NCBI GenBank assembly: GCA_012103315.1
Contig: WLWZ01000009.1
Span: forward strand, 113,425 to 177,424
Reading direction: 5' to 3'
DNA length: 64,000 bases
From: Alphaproteobacteria bacterium
GTDB taxonomy: Bacteria > Pseudomonadota > Alphaproteobacteria > MPNO01 > UBA2964
Part shown: positions 16,635-26,211 of the stretch, piece after piece
How positions within the stretch are numbered: the first letter of the stretch is position 1
Layout: each line of letters starts with the position of its first letter
Translations under genes and position numbers: made by a program
The notes under the pieces: generated by a model
Databases searched by the model: none
What the model was told of the DNA's origin: nothing
The model's input: only the letters and a program-made list of their open reading frames with translations

Positions 16635-19427
16635 ATGCAAAACACAGACGCACAAACCAAACCTGGGTTCTTTCAACCATTCATTGAGCGGTCGCTCGCG
16701 TTTGCAGAGCGGCATCAGATATCTGCTGTTAAAGTCCAGTTTCTGTTGGTTGCTATTGGTGTTGTTTTGCTGGCAGCCAGTACGACCTTATCGATTGTCA
16801 AAGTCCGCTCAGAATATGAAGAGGCGGTTGCGGAATATAAATCGAGCCTCTGGTATGTCACACAAATTGAGTTTGAATTTTCAAAATTCTTGAACTCGCT
16901 CGACCTATTCGGGACTGGCGAGCATAGCATAGAGTCTTCGGATGTTTTGCCACGCTTCGTCGTGTTGCAGCGTCGATTCCCTGCTCTCATGCAAGGCATT
17001 AGGGGCAGTAAAGGAGGCAAGGTCGGTCCTCTCACCGAAGGTGTTGATAAGCTTGCAGAGATTCTGAATAAGGTCGAGACGCCGCTGCGACAGCTTAAGC
17101 GCGGTGATATTCGCACGTATCTTACGATTCGAAGCGAGGTTGAAGCAGGCCTCGCACCCTTGCGGTCTATGATTGCGGAAACCGAAGCGCGGGGCGAGGG
17201 TGCTTTCGAATCCCGGCAAACGCGGATCGAACCATTCTTCTCGGAGATGCTTATTTACGCGATTGGGACATTCGTCGGTGGCGTTGGATTGATCGTCATC
17301 TTGATTCGCCAAATTAAGCACACCCACCGTGCAATGGCGGTTGTCGATCAAGCCCGTATAGAGACTAACGCCGCCAAGGAAGAGGCAGAAGAAGCGGACA
17401 AAGCAAAGTCCCATTTTTTGGCCGTTATGAGTCACGAAATCAGGACACCGATGAACGGTGTCCTCGGTATGGCAAGTTTGTTGAGCGATTCAAAGCTCAC
17501 GGACCAGCAACGAGAATTTGTAGAGACAATTCGCAATAGTGGCGACGCCTTACTCAAGATCTTGAACGATATTCTCGATTACTCGAAACTTGAGGTCGGT
17601 CGTGTGGAACTTGAGCAGGTGGAATTTGACCCCGCTGCAATTGCCGAAGAGGCCATTCGATTGTTCGCGACTGCCGGGCATGAAAAGGGTGTCGAGTTAG
17701 CGGTCGACATCGACCCCAACGTGCCTTTGAAAATGTGGAGTGATTCTGGGCGGTTGCGACAAGTAATGCTGAATCTTGTCGGTAATGCGGTGAAATTTAC
17801 AAATGCCGGTGGCGTGATGTTGTCGGTGTCTTTGAAAGGGCCGGCGAGCGGAGAAAAATCCATACTGTTTGAGGTTGCCGATACTGGTATTGGTGTGCCG
17901 AAGGACCGTCAGGACTCGTTGTTTGAAGAGTTTGTTCAGGCCGATCCGTCAGTGACCCGGAAATATGGCGGGACTGGACTGGGTCTTGCTATTTGTCATC
18001 GTTTGATTGGGTTGATGGAGGGCGATATCGGTTATCGGCCTAATGACGGCAACCATGGGGTCGGCAGTATATTTTATGTATCTCTACCCATCGGTGGCGC
18101 TGTTATAGAGCGGCCTCAGGAAAAAATTGCAGATATTAAAGAAGACCTTCACGTCCTTGCTGTTTGCCAGAGCCCCATCCTTTGCCAGAGCATCGAGCGC
18201 AATCTGCACCGTATCGGGGCGTCATTTGAGGACGTCAGGAGCCTCGACGAGGCTGTCGAAAAATTGGCACACGACGCGGTTGGAAAGTCACCAGATTTAC
18301 TTCTTATTGACGGACAATTACCGGGATTTCAAATCTCGACCTATACGGAAAAATTTGGACAAAAGCACGGTACGAAGGAGCTGCCAGCTGTTTTGATTGT
18401 TACGACGCTTGATGGATTCCAGAACTCCAACGCTTTAGAGGCGGGCTTTGTTACAACCTTACGAAAACCAATCCAGAGCAGCGATATAGGGAACATGCTC
18501 AGAGTGGCTCTTTTTGGTGAAGTAACCCAAGTGAGTGATCGATTTTCTCAAGACGCTGCCGTTTCACACCTATCCGTTCCGTCCGGCCAATATCGGTTAC
18601 TTTTGGCAGAAGACGGAAAAGTGAATCAAATGGTCGCCTCGGCGATGTTAGAGCGTGCTGGATATGCGGTAGAAATTGCGGGCGATGGCGTGTCGGCACT
18701 GCATGCAGTTGAAACACGCGACTTCGACCTCGTTTTGATGGATATCCACATGCCGGAGGCGGATGGGTTCCAAGCGACCGCAGCAATTCGGGCCATGGGT
18801 GGTGACAAGGCCAAAGTGCCCATCATTGCAATGACAGCAAATGCATTGATGGATAATCGTCAGGCCTGTTTGGATGCCGGTATGGACGATTTCCTGACAA
18901 AACCCATACATCGCGAGGAAATGTTGGCTCTCATTGGAAGTCATTTACGATCAAATACTGCGGCCAATGATACCCAACGCCCGGATTCTGTCGACGTAAA
19001 GGATCGGCATGGAGAAGGCTCTAAAGATCCCGAGATTTTCTCCACTGTTCTCAATGTAGAAACGTTGGGTCAATTCGAACGCGATGTTGGCAGTGATAAC
19101 CTAATGATGTTGCTACGAGAATTCGTCGTCGAGGCGAGAAGTCTGTCCAAAGGTGCTCGCATGGCCTTGGCAAAGCGAGACCTCCCTGAAGCTGGACGGC
19201 TCGTTCACAGTGTTAAGAGTAGTGCGGGTACAATTGGCGCTGCTGAGCTAGAAGCTATTTCCGCAAAAATTGAAGCAGCATGCTTGTATGAGAACCGTTC
19301 GGTTCCCAATAGTGAGCTTGATAATATGGACGCCGCCGTGGAGCGTGTTGTTACTGCAGTTGAAGACTATGTCGAGAGCAAAGATAAGTCGCTCGGATTG
19401 CCGTCCGCTGTCAGTGAGGCAGGTTAA
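16635..19427 (+). CDS. Hybrid histidine kinase with two receiver domains and Hpt
   Basis: The 930-residue membrane kinase has two transmembrane helices (about 34-56 and 205-225) flanking a periplasmic sensor of about 150 residues. A HisKA domain (His267 in [11 protein letters not shown]) and HATPase_c ([25 protein letters not shown]) follow. The first receiver-like domain is degenerate: Asp559 is kept but the N-terminal acidic pair is absent. The second receiver is intact (Asp703 in LVLMDIHMP). A C-terminal Hpt domain has His858 in [11 protein letters not shown]. This combines in one chain the kinase, receiver and LuxU-like Hpt steps. The ATG lies 13 bp after the RTX stop codon, so the kinase is probably co-transcribed with the RTX gene. 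The LuxO-like regulator is the likely recipient. Confidence 0.92.
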   Translation: MQNTDAQTKPGFFQPFIERSLAFAERHQISAVKVQFLLVAIGVVLLAASTTLSIVKVRSEYEEAVAEYKSSLWYVTQIEFEFSKFLNSLDLFGTGEHSIESSDVLPRFVVLQRRFPALMQGIRGSKGGKVGPLTEGVDKLAEILNKVETPLRQLKRGDIRTYLTIRSEVEAGLAPLRSMIAETEARGEGAFESRQTRIEPFFSEMLIYAIGTFVGGVGLIVILIRQIKHTHRAMAVVDQARIETNAAKEEAEEADKAKSHFLAVMSHEIRTPMNGVLGMASLLSDSKLTDQQREFVETIRNSGDALLKILNDILDYSKLEVGRVELEQVEFDPAAIAEEAIRLFATAGHEKGVELAVDIDPNVPLKMWSDSGRLRQVMLNLVGNAVKFTNAGGVMLSVSLKGPASGEKSILFEVADTGIGVPKDRQDSLFEEFVQADPSVTRKYGGTGLGLAICHRLIGLMEGDIGYRPNDGNHGVGSIFYVSLPIGGAVIERPQEKIADIKEDLHVLAVCQSPILCQSIERNLHRIGASFEDVRSLDEAVEKLAHDAVGKSPDLLLIDGQLPGFQISTYTEKFGQKHGTKELPAVLIVTTLDGFQNSNALEAGFVTTLRKPIQSSDIGNMLRVALFGEVTQVSDRFSQDAAVSHLSVPSGQYRLLLAEDGKVNQMVASAMLERAGYAVEIAGDGVSALHAVETRDFDLVLMDIHMPEADGFQATAAIRAMGGDKAKVPIIAMTANALMDNRQACLDAGMDDFLTKPIHREEMLALIGSHLRSNTAANDTQRPDSVDVKDRHGEGSKDPEIFSTVLNVETLGQFERDVGSDNLMMLLREFVVEARSLSKGARMALAKRDLPEAGRLVHSVKSSAGTIGAAELEAISAKIEAACLYENRSVPNSELDNMDAAVERVVTAVEDYVESKDKSLGLPSAVSEAG

Positions 19428-20772
19428 GAGTTTTGGTATCGAGCGCTCCGATATCACGCATTAGCCGATAGGCTGCAACGCGTGACGCGTATTGAGACCC
19501 TATGAGGCGTAGGCTCGCACCGTTTAAATCTCGTTCAGCGTCGAGAACATTAATCAAGGATTCTCGTCCATCTCGCCGTAGTTTACGGCGTGCCCGGAAA
19601 ACTTTCTCAGCGATCTCAACGGCTTTTTCTAGGAGCTTCGTCGTTTCTTGTGTCGTCTCGTGATTGACCCATGCCCTTCTAATCCGGTTGATGACTTCGC
19701 GATTGAGCGTCGTGTGATTATTTAGCTGTGCGCCATATTGTTCACTCGCTTTTGCACTTTGTGCGTTGCGTTTAAAGCCATCAAATAGATCCCAACTGCC
19801 GCGCAGTAGAACACGGCTTTCGCGCCGGATACCCTCGACGCCATCGATGTCACTTTCCCAACTACCTTCGACTACAAAATCGATATCAGGATAAAAGGCG
19901 GCTCGCGCCCTGGTTCGTTCTTTATCCGCGATATCCACTCGTGACTTGCTTTGTTGCAGGTTCGGGTTCTTCTTACGTCCCGCTTGCAGCGCTTCTTCGA
20001 TTGTCGTCGGCAATATGGATTGTGCTATTGCTACAGGCGTCATTGCGTCGATTTCAGGAGGTTCGTCAAACAATTCTATATAGCGTGACCGTGCTGTTTT
20101 GAGTTGTCCCTTAATAGAAACGCGCCGTTCCCGAGCGACCTGTAGGCGGGCCTCTGATTGAAGAACATCAACGGAGAGGCCAGAGCCGCGTCGTACCCGT
20201 TCTTGTTCGAGATGAAGTTGGGTCGTAATCGTTCTTTCGTTGCGGGCAGTGACCTTGAGCAATTCTGACGTTCGCAAGACGTCAAGATAAGCAGCAATAC
20301 CGTCAAATAGGACAGCCTGACGGACCGTTTCTAAATTTGCTTTGGCCCGGGTCTGCCCCAACGAGGCGATGGTTGATTGAGATGATGTTGCAAAACCATC
20401 AAATAGGTTTTGAGTTAGGGTAAGCGTCAGAGAATCTCGTCTCATATTCGAATGTTCGGGAGTTACATCTCGTCGGCTTGGACTGTCGATGGTTTCGATG
20501 CCGGCATCCCCTGTGACACTAACTTTTGGTAGGAAACCTGAGTCAGCATCTCGGATATCCTGTCCCGCCGCCAGTGCCTGTTTTTCTGCTTCTTGGATGC
20601 GTGGGTGGTTCTTTAGCAACTCTGTTAAGGCAGTGGGTAGAGTCTTGGCGTGGAGCGGCAATCCAATCGATGAGACAAGCAACGCCGTCAACAGAATAGG
20701 AAACAGCGCGATAGGCCGACAAGATCGGAACGCAGAAACTATTGTCGCGTAAACCGGCAAATTACGCCCCAC
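19411..20772 (-). CDS. TolC-family outer membrane channel
   Basis: The 453-residue protein has an export signal (hydrophobic core about residues 21-38, ending LHA-KTLP) and two OEP repeats typical of TolC. Conserved features are [13 protein letters not shown] in the first half and [15 protein letters not shown] in the second, plus VLQSEARL and VLDAERDL helices. It would form the outer-membrane exit duct for the type I exporter encoded divergently at 20960-24018. Its 3' end overlaps the end of the kinase gene by 17 bp, tail to tail. The family match is clear; pairing with this exporter is inferred from proximity. Confidence 0.93.
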   Translation of the reverse strand: MGRNLPVYATIVSAFRSCRPIALFPILLTALLVSSIGLPLHAKTLPTALTELLKNHPRIQEAEKQALAAGQDIRDADSGFLPKVSVTGDAGIETIDSPSRRDVTPEHSNMRRDSLTLTLTQNLFDGFATSSQSTIASLGQTRAKANLETVRQAVLFDGIAAYLDVLRTSELLKVTARNERTITTQLHLEQERVRRGSGLSVDVLQSEARLQVARERRVSIKGQLKTARSRYIELFDEPPEIDAMTPVAIAQSILPTTIEEALQAGRKKNPNLQQSKSRVDIADKERTRARAAFYPDIDFVVEGSWESDIDGVEGIRRESRVLLRGSWDLFDGFKRNAQSAKASEQYGAQLNNHTTLNREVINRIRRAWVNHETTQETTKLLEKAVEIAEKVFRARRKLRRDGRESLINVLDAERDLNGASLRLIGSQYASRVAAYRLMRDIGALDTKTLNLPH

Positions 20773-20959
20773 TACTCTCGAAAATTAACAAGAACCCCAA
20801 CTCTAGTTAAAATTTAGCCAAATCGAACAGTTTGTCCATTGATGTAACGGCCTCTCCGTACGAATTCATCGCATTTTCAGGAATGAGACGGTAAAGTCGA
20901 CGCGCGGAATTCCTCGCTTGTCGAGGTGGTCTTTGAGATGCAGTGGTCTGAACACAAGT

Positions 20960-22696
20960 ATGGCTGAGCCTGAGAAAAAAGAGAAATCGACGTGGCTGAA
21001 GGCTGCTATCGCTCCTTTGCGGCGTGATTTCCGCACAGTATTCGGCGCGTCCGCAATTATTAATCTGCTTGCAATTGCGGCTCCTGTGTTCGTTCTACAA
21101 GTCTATGACCGCGTTATTTTTCACGCTGGTATGGCGACACTCTATGGTTTGATTGTCGGTATGGGCGTAGTGATTCTGTTCGACTTTCTATTGCGCCAGG
21201 CACGGGCCCGTTTGTTGCAGGATGTTGCGCTTCGGATAGATGTGTCAGTCGGTCGACGTTTATTCAAGAAGCTTTTAGCATTACCGCTAGGCGTCCTTGA
21301 GTCTCGCCCGAGAGCCTACTGGTTAGCGTTACAGCGCGATGTTGATTCCGTGAGAAATTTGTTTTCCGGCGCGACAGCGGTGCTCGTGGCCGATCTACCC
21401 TTTGCCCTGTTTTTTGCGACCATAATCATCGTGATTGCTCCACCCATTGCATGGGTACTCCTTATTATGTTGCCGGCTTTTGTTGGTGTCGGATGGCTGT
21501 CCGCACGCAATGTGACAAAAGCTGGGGCGCGGGAACGGGCTGCGGGTATAGATCGTGACGCGACGCTTTCTGAGATGGCCGGTGCGTGGGATACCGTAAA
21601 GGGGCTAGCGCTCGATAAGGCAATTGAAGGCGAATGGGAAGCTCGGCATGCCACAACTTTGGAGCAATCGATACACCGTGGCAGCAGAGCGGATACGTTT
21701 CTCAATTTGAGCTTGATGCTGGGGGTCGCTGCGACTGTTTTGATCACCTCTGTCGGAGCGATTGCGATCCTCGAGCAAAAGATGACAATTGGAGCCTTGA
21801 TCGCAGCAAACATGCTGGCCATGAGGTTGGTATCTCCCTTTCAACAAATCACTATGTTATGGCGGAATTATGCATCGACCCGCCAGGCAATGGCGCGCCT
21901 GGATGAAGTGTTCGCACTGGAAGAAGAGCGTGGTGAGACGGCAATCCACCTAGAGAGACCCAACGGAAAATTGTCCCTGAACGGCGTCGCATTTTCTTAT
22001 GAAGAAGATGCGCCACCGCTTATTCGCGACATGCGACTTAATATTGAACCCAACGGATTGTACGGGCTGGTCGGGGTAAATGGCAGCGGGAAGACCACCT
22101 TGATGAAAATACTCCTTGGTTTGTATGGGCCAAGTGACGGTAGCGTCCAGATTGACGGCATCGATATCGCCCAAATTGGCCGTGAAGATCGCGCCAAATG
22201 GTATGGCTACTTGCCACAAGATTGTCGGTTGTTTACCGGGACCGTTCGAGAAAACATCGTGCGTGGCCGTGAAAACATTGTTGATCAAAATGTGATTGAT
22301 GCCGCTAAGCGGGCGGGTGTGCATGACACTATCATTGCCTTACCTGACGGGTATGGAACTCACGTTGCTGAAGCAGGAGGAAATTTTTCAGCAGGGACAT
22401 GCCAGCGCATTGCCTTGGCCAGGGCAATTGTTCACGACCCTGTTATTTTGTTGCTAGATGAACCATCTGCCCATCTCGACCATAATGGAGAACGAGAGTT
22501 ATCGGAGATGCTGGCTGTGCTTGCAGCTGACCATACGATTGTGGTGGCAACACATAGCCCTGCCCTTCTGTCGGCGTGTCATTCATTACTGGTTATTGAA
22601 GCTGGTCGTGCGAAATGGGCCGGGACCCCAAAGGACATCTTACCGAGGCTTTTTTCTAGCATCGAGGCCGAGCCAGGGGCGGAGGGAAATAAGTGA
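20960..22696 (+). CDS. Type I secretion ABC transporter (permease-ATPase)
   Basis: The predicted 578-residue half-transporter has a membrane domain with about six helices (about 25-300) followed by a nucleotide-binding domain. It has Walker A GVNGSGKT (372-379), Q-loop YLPQD, Walker B VILLLDEP and H-loop VVATHS. The signature motif is FSAGTCQR (about 476-483) in place of LSGGQRQR, with substitutions in the core. No C39 peptidase domain is present, as expected for an RTX exporter of the PrtD/HlyB group. ATG 20960 was chosen over a TTG at 20918 for its family-like N-terminus; no strong ribosome-binding site is seen. The HlyD gene overlaps by 4 bp. Confidence 0.9.
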   Translation: MAEPEKKEKSTWLKAAIAPLRRDFRTVFGASAIINLLAIAAPVFVLQVYDRVIFHAGMATLYGLIVGMGVVILFDFLLRQARARLLQDVALRIDVSVGRRLFKKLLALPLGVLESRPRAYWLALQRDVDSVRNLFSGATAVLVADLPFALFFATIIIVIAPPIAWVLLIMLPAFVGVGWLSARNVTKAGARERAAGIDRDATLSEMAGAWDTVKGLALDKAIEGEWEARHATTLEQSIHRGSRADTFLNLSLMLGVAATVLITSVGAIAILEQKMTIGALIAANMLAMRLVSPFQQITMLWRNYASTRQAMARLDEVFALEEERGETAIHLERPNGKLSLNGVAFSYEEDAPPLIRDMRLNIEPNGLYGLVGVNGSGKTTLMKILLGLYGPSDGSVQIDGIDIAQIGREDRAKWYGYLPQDCRLFTGTVRENIVRGRENIVDQNVIDAAKRAGVHDTIIALPDGYGTHVAEAGGNFSAGTCQRIALARAIVHDPVILLLDEPSAHLDHNGERELSEMLAVLAADHTIVVATHSPALLSACHSLLVIEAGRAKWAGTPKDILPRLFSSIEAEPGAEGNK

Positions 22697-24018
22697 CCGA
22701 CTCGCAGATTTCTTCTAATGCGCTTAAAACTTCGCCACTCGATGCGCTGTTGCGGTCTCGACAGTCGCGTGGCTGGGTAGCGATTGCGCTGATGATTTCA
22801 CTTTTAATCGCGGCATTTATTGTTTGGGCGGCATTTTCAAAATTTGATGAAGTGTCTAGTGCTTCTGGCCAAGTCGTACCAAGTGAAAATGTAAAAACGG
22901 TACAGCATCTAGAGGGCGGGATTATTGAAAAGATCTCGGTGAGGGAGGGAGCTGTGGTTCACCCCGGTGACCCCTTGATTTCCCTTAAACTTGGAACCAC
23001 CGTCTTAAATCGCGAAGAGCTCGTCGCCAGGCTAGAAGGACATCGGTTACGGCGGGTACGTGTTATGGCGGAAGCGAGTGATAAACCGCCGGTATTTCCT
23101 TCCGACTTGGTTACAAAATACAGAAAATTAGCCGATGCTGAGCAGCGAACGTTGAAGGCGCGTAGGGCTGAATTAGAAAATTCTATTGCTGTGTTTGATC
23201 GTAGAGCGGATCAGGCGCGTCTTGCTGTCCGGGAGCTTGAGGCCAAGCGCCGATCGCTGGAAACAGAACTGGTTCTTGCCAAACGCAAATTTGGTATGTC
23301 GAAAAGTCTGTTAAGCGAAGGGCTGACATCCAAACTCTCGCATATCGAAGCAGAGCGCGAGTTGCGTCGTCTTGAAGGGGGGCGCGAACGGCTAGCGGCG
23401 AGCATACCCAAAGCAATGGCCGTGAAGGCGGAGGCATCGCAACGGATCGTTGAGGCTCGGTCTATCTTTCGGCGGCGAGCGCTTGAAGAGCTTGCTGGCG
23501 TCGAGGCTCAAATCAATCAGACAAAGGAATTATTGTCCGAAGCGAGCGCCCAAGCAGCACGAACCCAAATCAAGAGCCCCATCGAAGGTGTCGTCAAAAA
23601 ATTGAATTACCATACGATCGGTGGCGTGGTCCGTCCGGGGGCGCCGATTATGGAGATTGTTCCGTCAGAGGACAGGTTGGTTGTTGAGGCGCGGTTGAAT
23701 CCGAATGATCGGGGCTACGTTCAAGAAGGACAGCCTGCTGTTGTTAAGATTTCGACTTATGACTTTATTCGTTACGGGGGGCTTTCTGGTACGGTGAAGC
23801 ATATCGCACCGGGCTCAGATGCGACGAAGGGCGGGGAACCCTATTTTCGCGTGGTCGTTGAAACAGATAAACCTTACCTCGGTGACCGTGCAGGGACGCT
23901 CGATATCCTGCCAGGCATGGAAGCGACGGTTGATATTCATACTGGCCAACGTTCTGTGCTCGAATATTTTTTACGCCCAGTGCTCAAGCTAAAATCAGAA
24001 GCTTTTCGCGAACGTTAG
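22693..24018 (+). CDS. HlyD-family membrane fusion protein
   Basis: The 441-residue periplasmic adaptor has one N-terminal transmembrane helix (about 27-48). A split lipoyl domain shows VKTVQHLEGGIIEKISVREG before the coiled coil and AARTQIKSPIEGVVKKL after it. The long coiled coil lies at about 110-280, and the C-terminal beta domain at about 310-440 includes IKISTYDF-like sequence (VVKISTYDFIRYG), typical of type I secretion adaptors. The GTG start overlaps the ABC gene stop (GTGA), with GGAGGG about 7 bp upstream, indicating translational coupling. The stop codon shares bases 24015-24018 with the convergent malonyl-CoA decarboxylase gene. Confidence 0.93.
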   Translation: MTDSQISSNALKTSPLDALLRSRQSRGWVAIALMISLLIAAFIVWAAFSKFDEVSSASGQVVPSENVKTVQHLEGGIIEKISVREGAVVHPGDPLISLKLGTTVLNREELVARLEGHRLRRVRVMAEASDKPPVFPSDLVTKYRKLADAEQRTLKARRAELENSIAVFDRRADQARLAVRELEAKRRSLETELVLAKRKFGMSKSLLSEGLTSKLSHIEAERELRRLEGGRERLAASIPKAMAVKAEASQRIVEARSIFRRRALEELAGVEAQINQTKELLSEASAQAARTQIKSPIEGVVKKLNYHTIGGVVRPGAPIMEIVPSEDRLVVEARLNPNDRGYVQEGQPAVVKISTYDFIRYGGLSGTVKHIAPGSDATKGGEPYFRVVVETDKPYLGDRAGTLDILPGMEATVDIHTGQRSVLEYFLRPVLKLKSEAFRER

Positions 24019-25313
24019 AGCAGGCTCCGAACTTTGGCAGAGGTAACTATTTTACCATCACTGACAAAGGCTTCATGGTTGGCGATGATTTGATCCGGAG
24101 CGTAAAGATAATTGACCATGAGCCCTGGGGATTGACCTATCCCTTTGTCTGAAAGATCTCCGTCCCAATTAATGCATTCAACCGATGCGCCATTTCCAAG
24201 GTGAAACCGTGCGACAGGGTCTAATGGCAGGTTACGGCTATTAGTGGACGTCAGGTAAGTTGCGCAGAGTCTCGTGATCAACTTTTTCTTTTCTGAGCGG
24301 TTATCTGAACTGTCGAGCACGCCAGGTTTAGTCAAATTTCTAAACTCTTCTTCCCCAATAAAGTCAGGACGGAATTCGGCGGGGGTAGAGGTAAGCCAAC
24401 GTCGGAACCCGGGAATCGGGGAAAGCGTCGAAAACGTCTTGATTGTCGGCAGCTCATGAGAGAGTGCATCCACAACTTGTTTGATCAGGAAATTGCCAAA
24501 GGAAATTCCAGCTAACCCGGCTTGGCAATTACTGATGGAATAAAAGATCGCTGTTGTTGGCGTAGATGTGTCTTCTTCAGTCGTGGAATCCAGAAGTGGG
24601 GCAATATGGCCCGACAGATCTTGTGTTAGAGCGACCTGAACAAATATCAGTGGTTCGTCTGCCAGGGCAGGGTGGAAAAAGGCGAAGCAGCGCCGGTCGT
24701 CCGCGAGCCGCCTCCGTAAATCACGCCACCCTTTAATCTCGTGGACGGCCTCATAAGCGATTAGTTTTTCTAAAATGATGGCCGGGGTCCGCCATTCGAT
24801 ACGTTCAAATTGTAGGAATCCGCGATTAAACCATGAGCTCAAAAGGTGACGAAGATCGGTGTCGAGGGTTTTTAGATGAGGCGCTTCCCTAAGACGGTTG
24901 AGAAGTCGTTCACGCATTTTAACAATGGTCGCAGTGCCGTCGGGCGCCATGTTGATACGTCTGAGTAATTCCTGCCGAGGAGATTCAACAGCATTCCTCA
25001 AAACACGGTAGGTGTCGTCCCCCGGGTTCTGGCTATAGGCCGCCGCCGCATTCTGTAGTTTATCCGCCGCGTAGCTATAATCAGTGGCGAGAAGGTCGAG
25101 GAAGCCGTTCTGGTCGTTCTCATCCATTCCGAGATAGCGTTCGACGAGTTCCCGCGCCAGGGCCGTGCCGGATGCTTCACCCCGATCAGATAAGAGATCG
25201 TCACAGAGTCGCTTGGCCGCCGTTAACGGCGACTTGCTGGAGGGGCGTTCTAAATAGTGACGGCCGAGGTCAGCAATCGCGCCAATGACCTGGCTCATCC
25301 AGATCCTGCTCAT
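24015..25313 (-). CDS. Malonyl-CoA decarboxylase
   Basis: The 432 residues cover a complete malonyl-CoA decarboxylase: an N-terminal helical domain (about 1-150) and a GNAT-like catalytic domain (about 150-432). Motifs include FYSISNCQAGLAGISFGN and TFSTLSPIPGF (catalytic serine region), plus ARFHLGNGAS with the catalytic histidine. It converts malonyl-CoA to acetyl-CoA and CO2. AAAGGAG lies about 8 bp before the ATG. It follows the intradiol dioxygenase gene by 23 bp and is probably the last gene of the TRAP-dioxygenase operon. This suggests that the imported compound yields malonate or malonyl-CoA, which is inference. Confidence 0.93.
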   Translation of the reverse strand: MSRIWMSQVIGAIADLGRHYLERPSSKSPLTAAKRLCDDLLSDRGEASGTALARELVERYLGMDENDQNGFLDLLATDYSYAADKLQNAAAAYSQNPGDDTYRVLRNAVESPRQELLRRINMAPDGTATIVKMRERLLNRLREAPHLKTLDTDLRHLLSSWFNRGFLQFERIEWRTPAIILEKLIAYEAVHEIKGWRDLRRRLADDRRCFAFFHPALADEPLIFVQVALTQDLSGHIAPLLDSTTEEDTSTPTTAIFYSISNCQAGLAGISFGNFLIKQVVDALSHELPTIKTFSTLSPIPGFRRWLTSTPAEFRPDFIGEEEFRNLTKPGVLDSSDNRSEKKKLITRLCATYLTSTNSRNLPLDPVARFHLGNGASVECINWDGDLSDKGIGQSPGLMVNYLYAPDQIIANHEAFVSDGKIVTSAKVRSLL

Positions 25314-25336
25314 GCCGTTTCTCCTTTTCTGCGGTG

Positions 25337-26197
25337 TTAAACGGGCCGTAAGCGGAAATCGTATTCGACTGTCAGAAAGGGTGTATTCAGCCCATGTTGG
25401 GCCACTGTGTCTTCTGAGGTCGTTTGTTTGAAACTGACCGCAAGCGAATCCCGAACGCCAAACACAGCATCGGCATCGATATACTCATCGTCGTCGGGAT
25501 AAATCTCGGTTATCAGATCTTGATAGCCATCTGCTGAAATTTTGAAATGAATGTGGGCGGGGCGCCAGGGGTGACGACCCATAGCATCTAGCATCACGCC
25601 TGCTGGGCCGTCCTCAGGAACCGTGTAGGGGGTCGGGCGGATTGTTGAAAACGAGTAAGACCCATCATCTGCGGCGTTAAGGCGCGCGCGCAGATTGTTG
25701 TCATCCTGATCCGGGTCTTCGTTGGAATATTTTCCGTTCTCGGCATTCTGCCAGACATCCAGAAGAGCGTTGGGGATTGGTGTTCCATCGGTGGATGAAA
25801 CGCAGCCCTTAACCAATGTCTGTTGGCCAGCATTATCAGCGATGAGATCACCACCGTTTTTGATAAATGGCGCATTTTCGATATAAAACGGGCCTAGAAC
25901 GCTGACGGCGGTGGCGTCATCGTCGCCACGGCTTGAAATCATGTCGACCATTGAAGAAAGCCCAAGCGTATCCGACAACAAAATAAATTCATTGCGGTTA
26001 CGCGTGGTTTTTTTGCCCGTCTGATAAAGGAATTCGATGGCGCCGAGCCATTCTTCCTTGGTCATGTTTGTTTCCAACGCAAAAGCATGAAGATGTTTGA
26101 TAAGACCTGACATGATTTCGCGAAACCTGGGGTCGGCATCTTTGGAAATGGTTTCCAGAACGGCATCTGTAAGAGTTTCTTCGGTGACGTTGCGCAT
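25337..26197 (-). CDS. Intradiol ring-cleavage dioxygenase (hydroxyquinol/catechol 1,2-dioxygenase type)
   Basis: The 286-residue protein has the catechol-dioxygenase helical N-terminal domain (about 1-100) and the beta-sandwich iron site. Ligands are Tyr157 (GKYSNEDPDQ), Tyr191 (PTPYTVPEDGP), His215 and His217 (RPAHIHF). Length and N-terminal domain fit the 1,2-dioxygenase group and exclude the protocatechuate 3,4-dioxygenase group; hydroxyquinol 1,2-dioxygenase is my best guess. The reaction inserts O2 between the two hydroxylated carbons to give a muconate or maleylacetate. No maleylacetate reductase is visible in the window. It lies 14 bp after the TRAP large permease gene, in the same operon. 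Confidence 0.9.
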   Translation of the reverse strand: MRNVTEETLTDAVLETISKDADPRFREIMSGLIKHLHAFALETNMTKEEWLGAIEFLYQTGKKTTRNRNEFILLSDTLGLSSMVDMISSRGDDDATAVSVLGPFYIENAPFIKNGGDLIADNAGQQTLVKGCVSSTDGTPIPNALLDVWQNAENGKYSNEDPDQDDNNLRARLNAADDGSYSFSTIRPTPYTVPEDGPAGVMLDAMGRHPWRPAHIHFKISADGYQDLITEIYPDDDEYIDADAVFGVRDSLAVSFKQTTSEDTVAQHGLNTPFLTVEYDFRLRPV

Positions 26198-26211
26198 TGG
26201 CAGAGTCCTTT

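Noticed and set aside
25337..26197. Protocatechuate 3,4-dioxygenase
   Set aside because: The protein has the catechol-type helical N-terminal domain and is a single 286-residue chain; no alpha/beta subunit pair is present.
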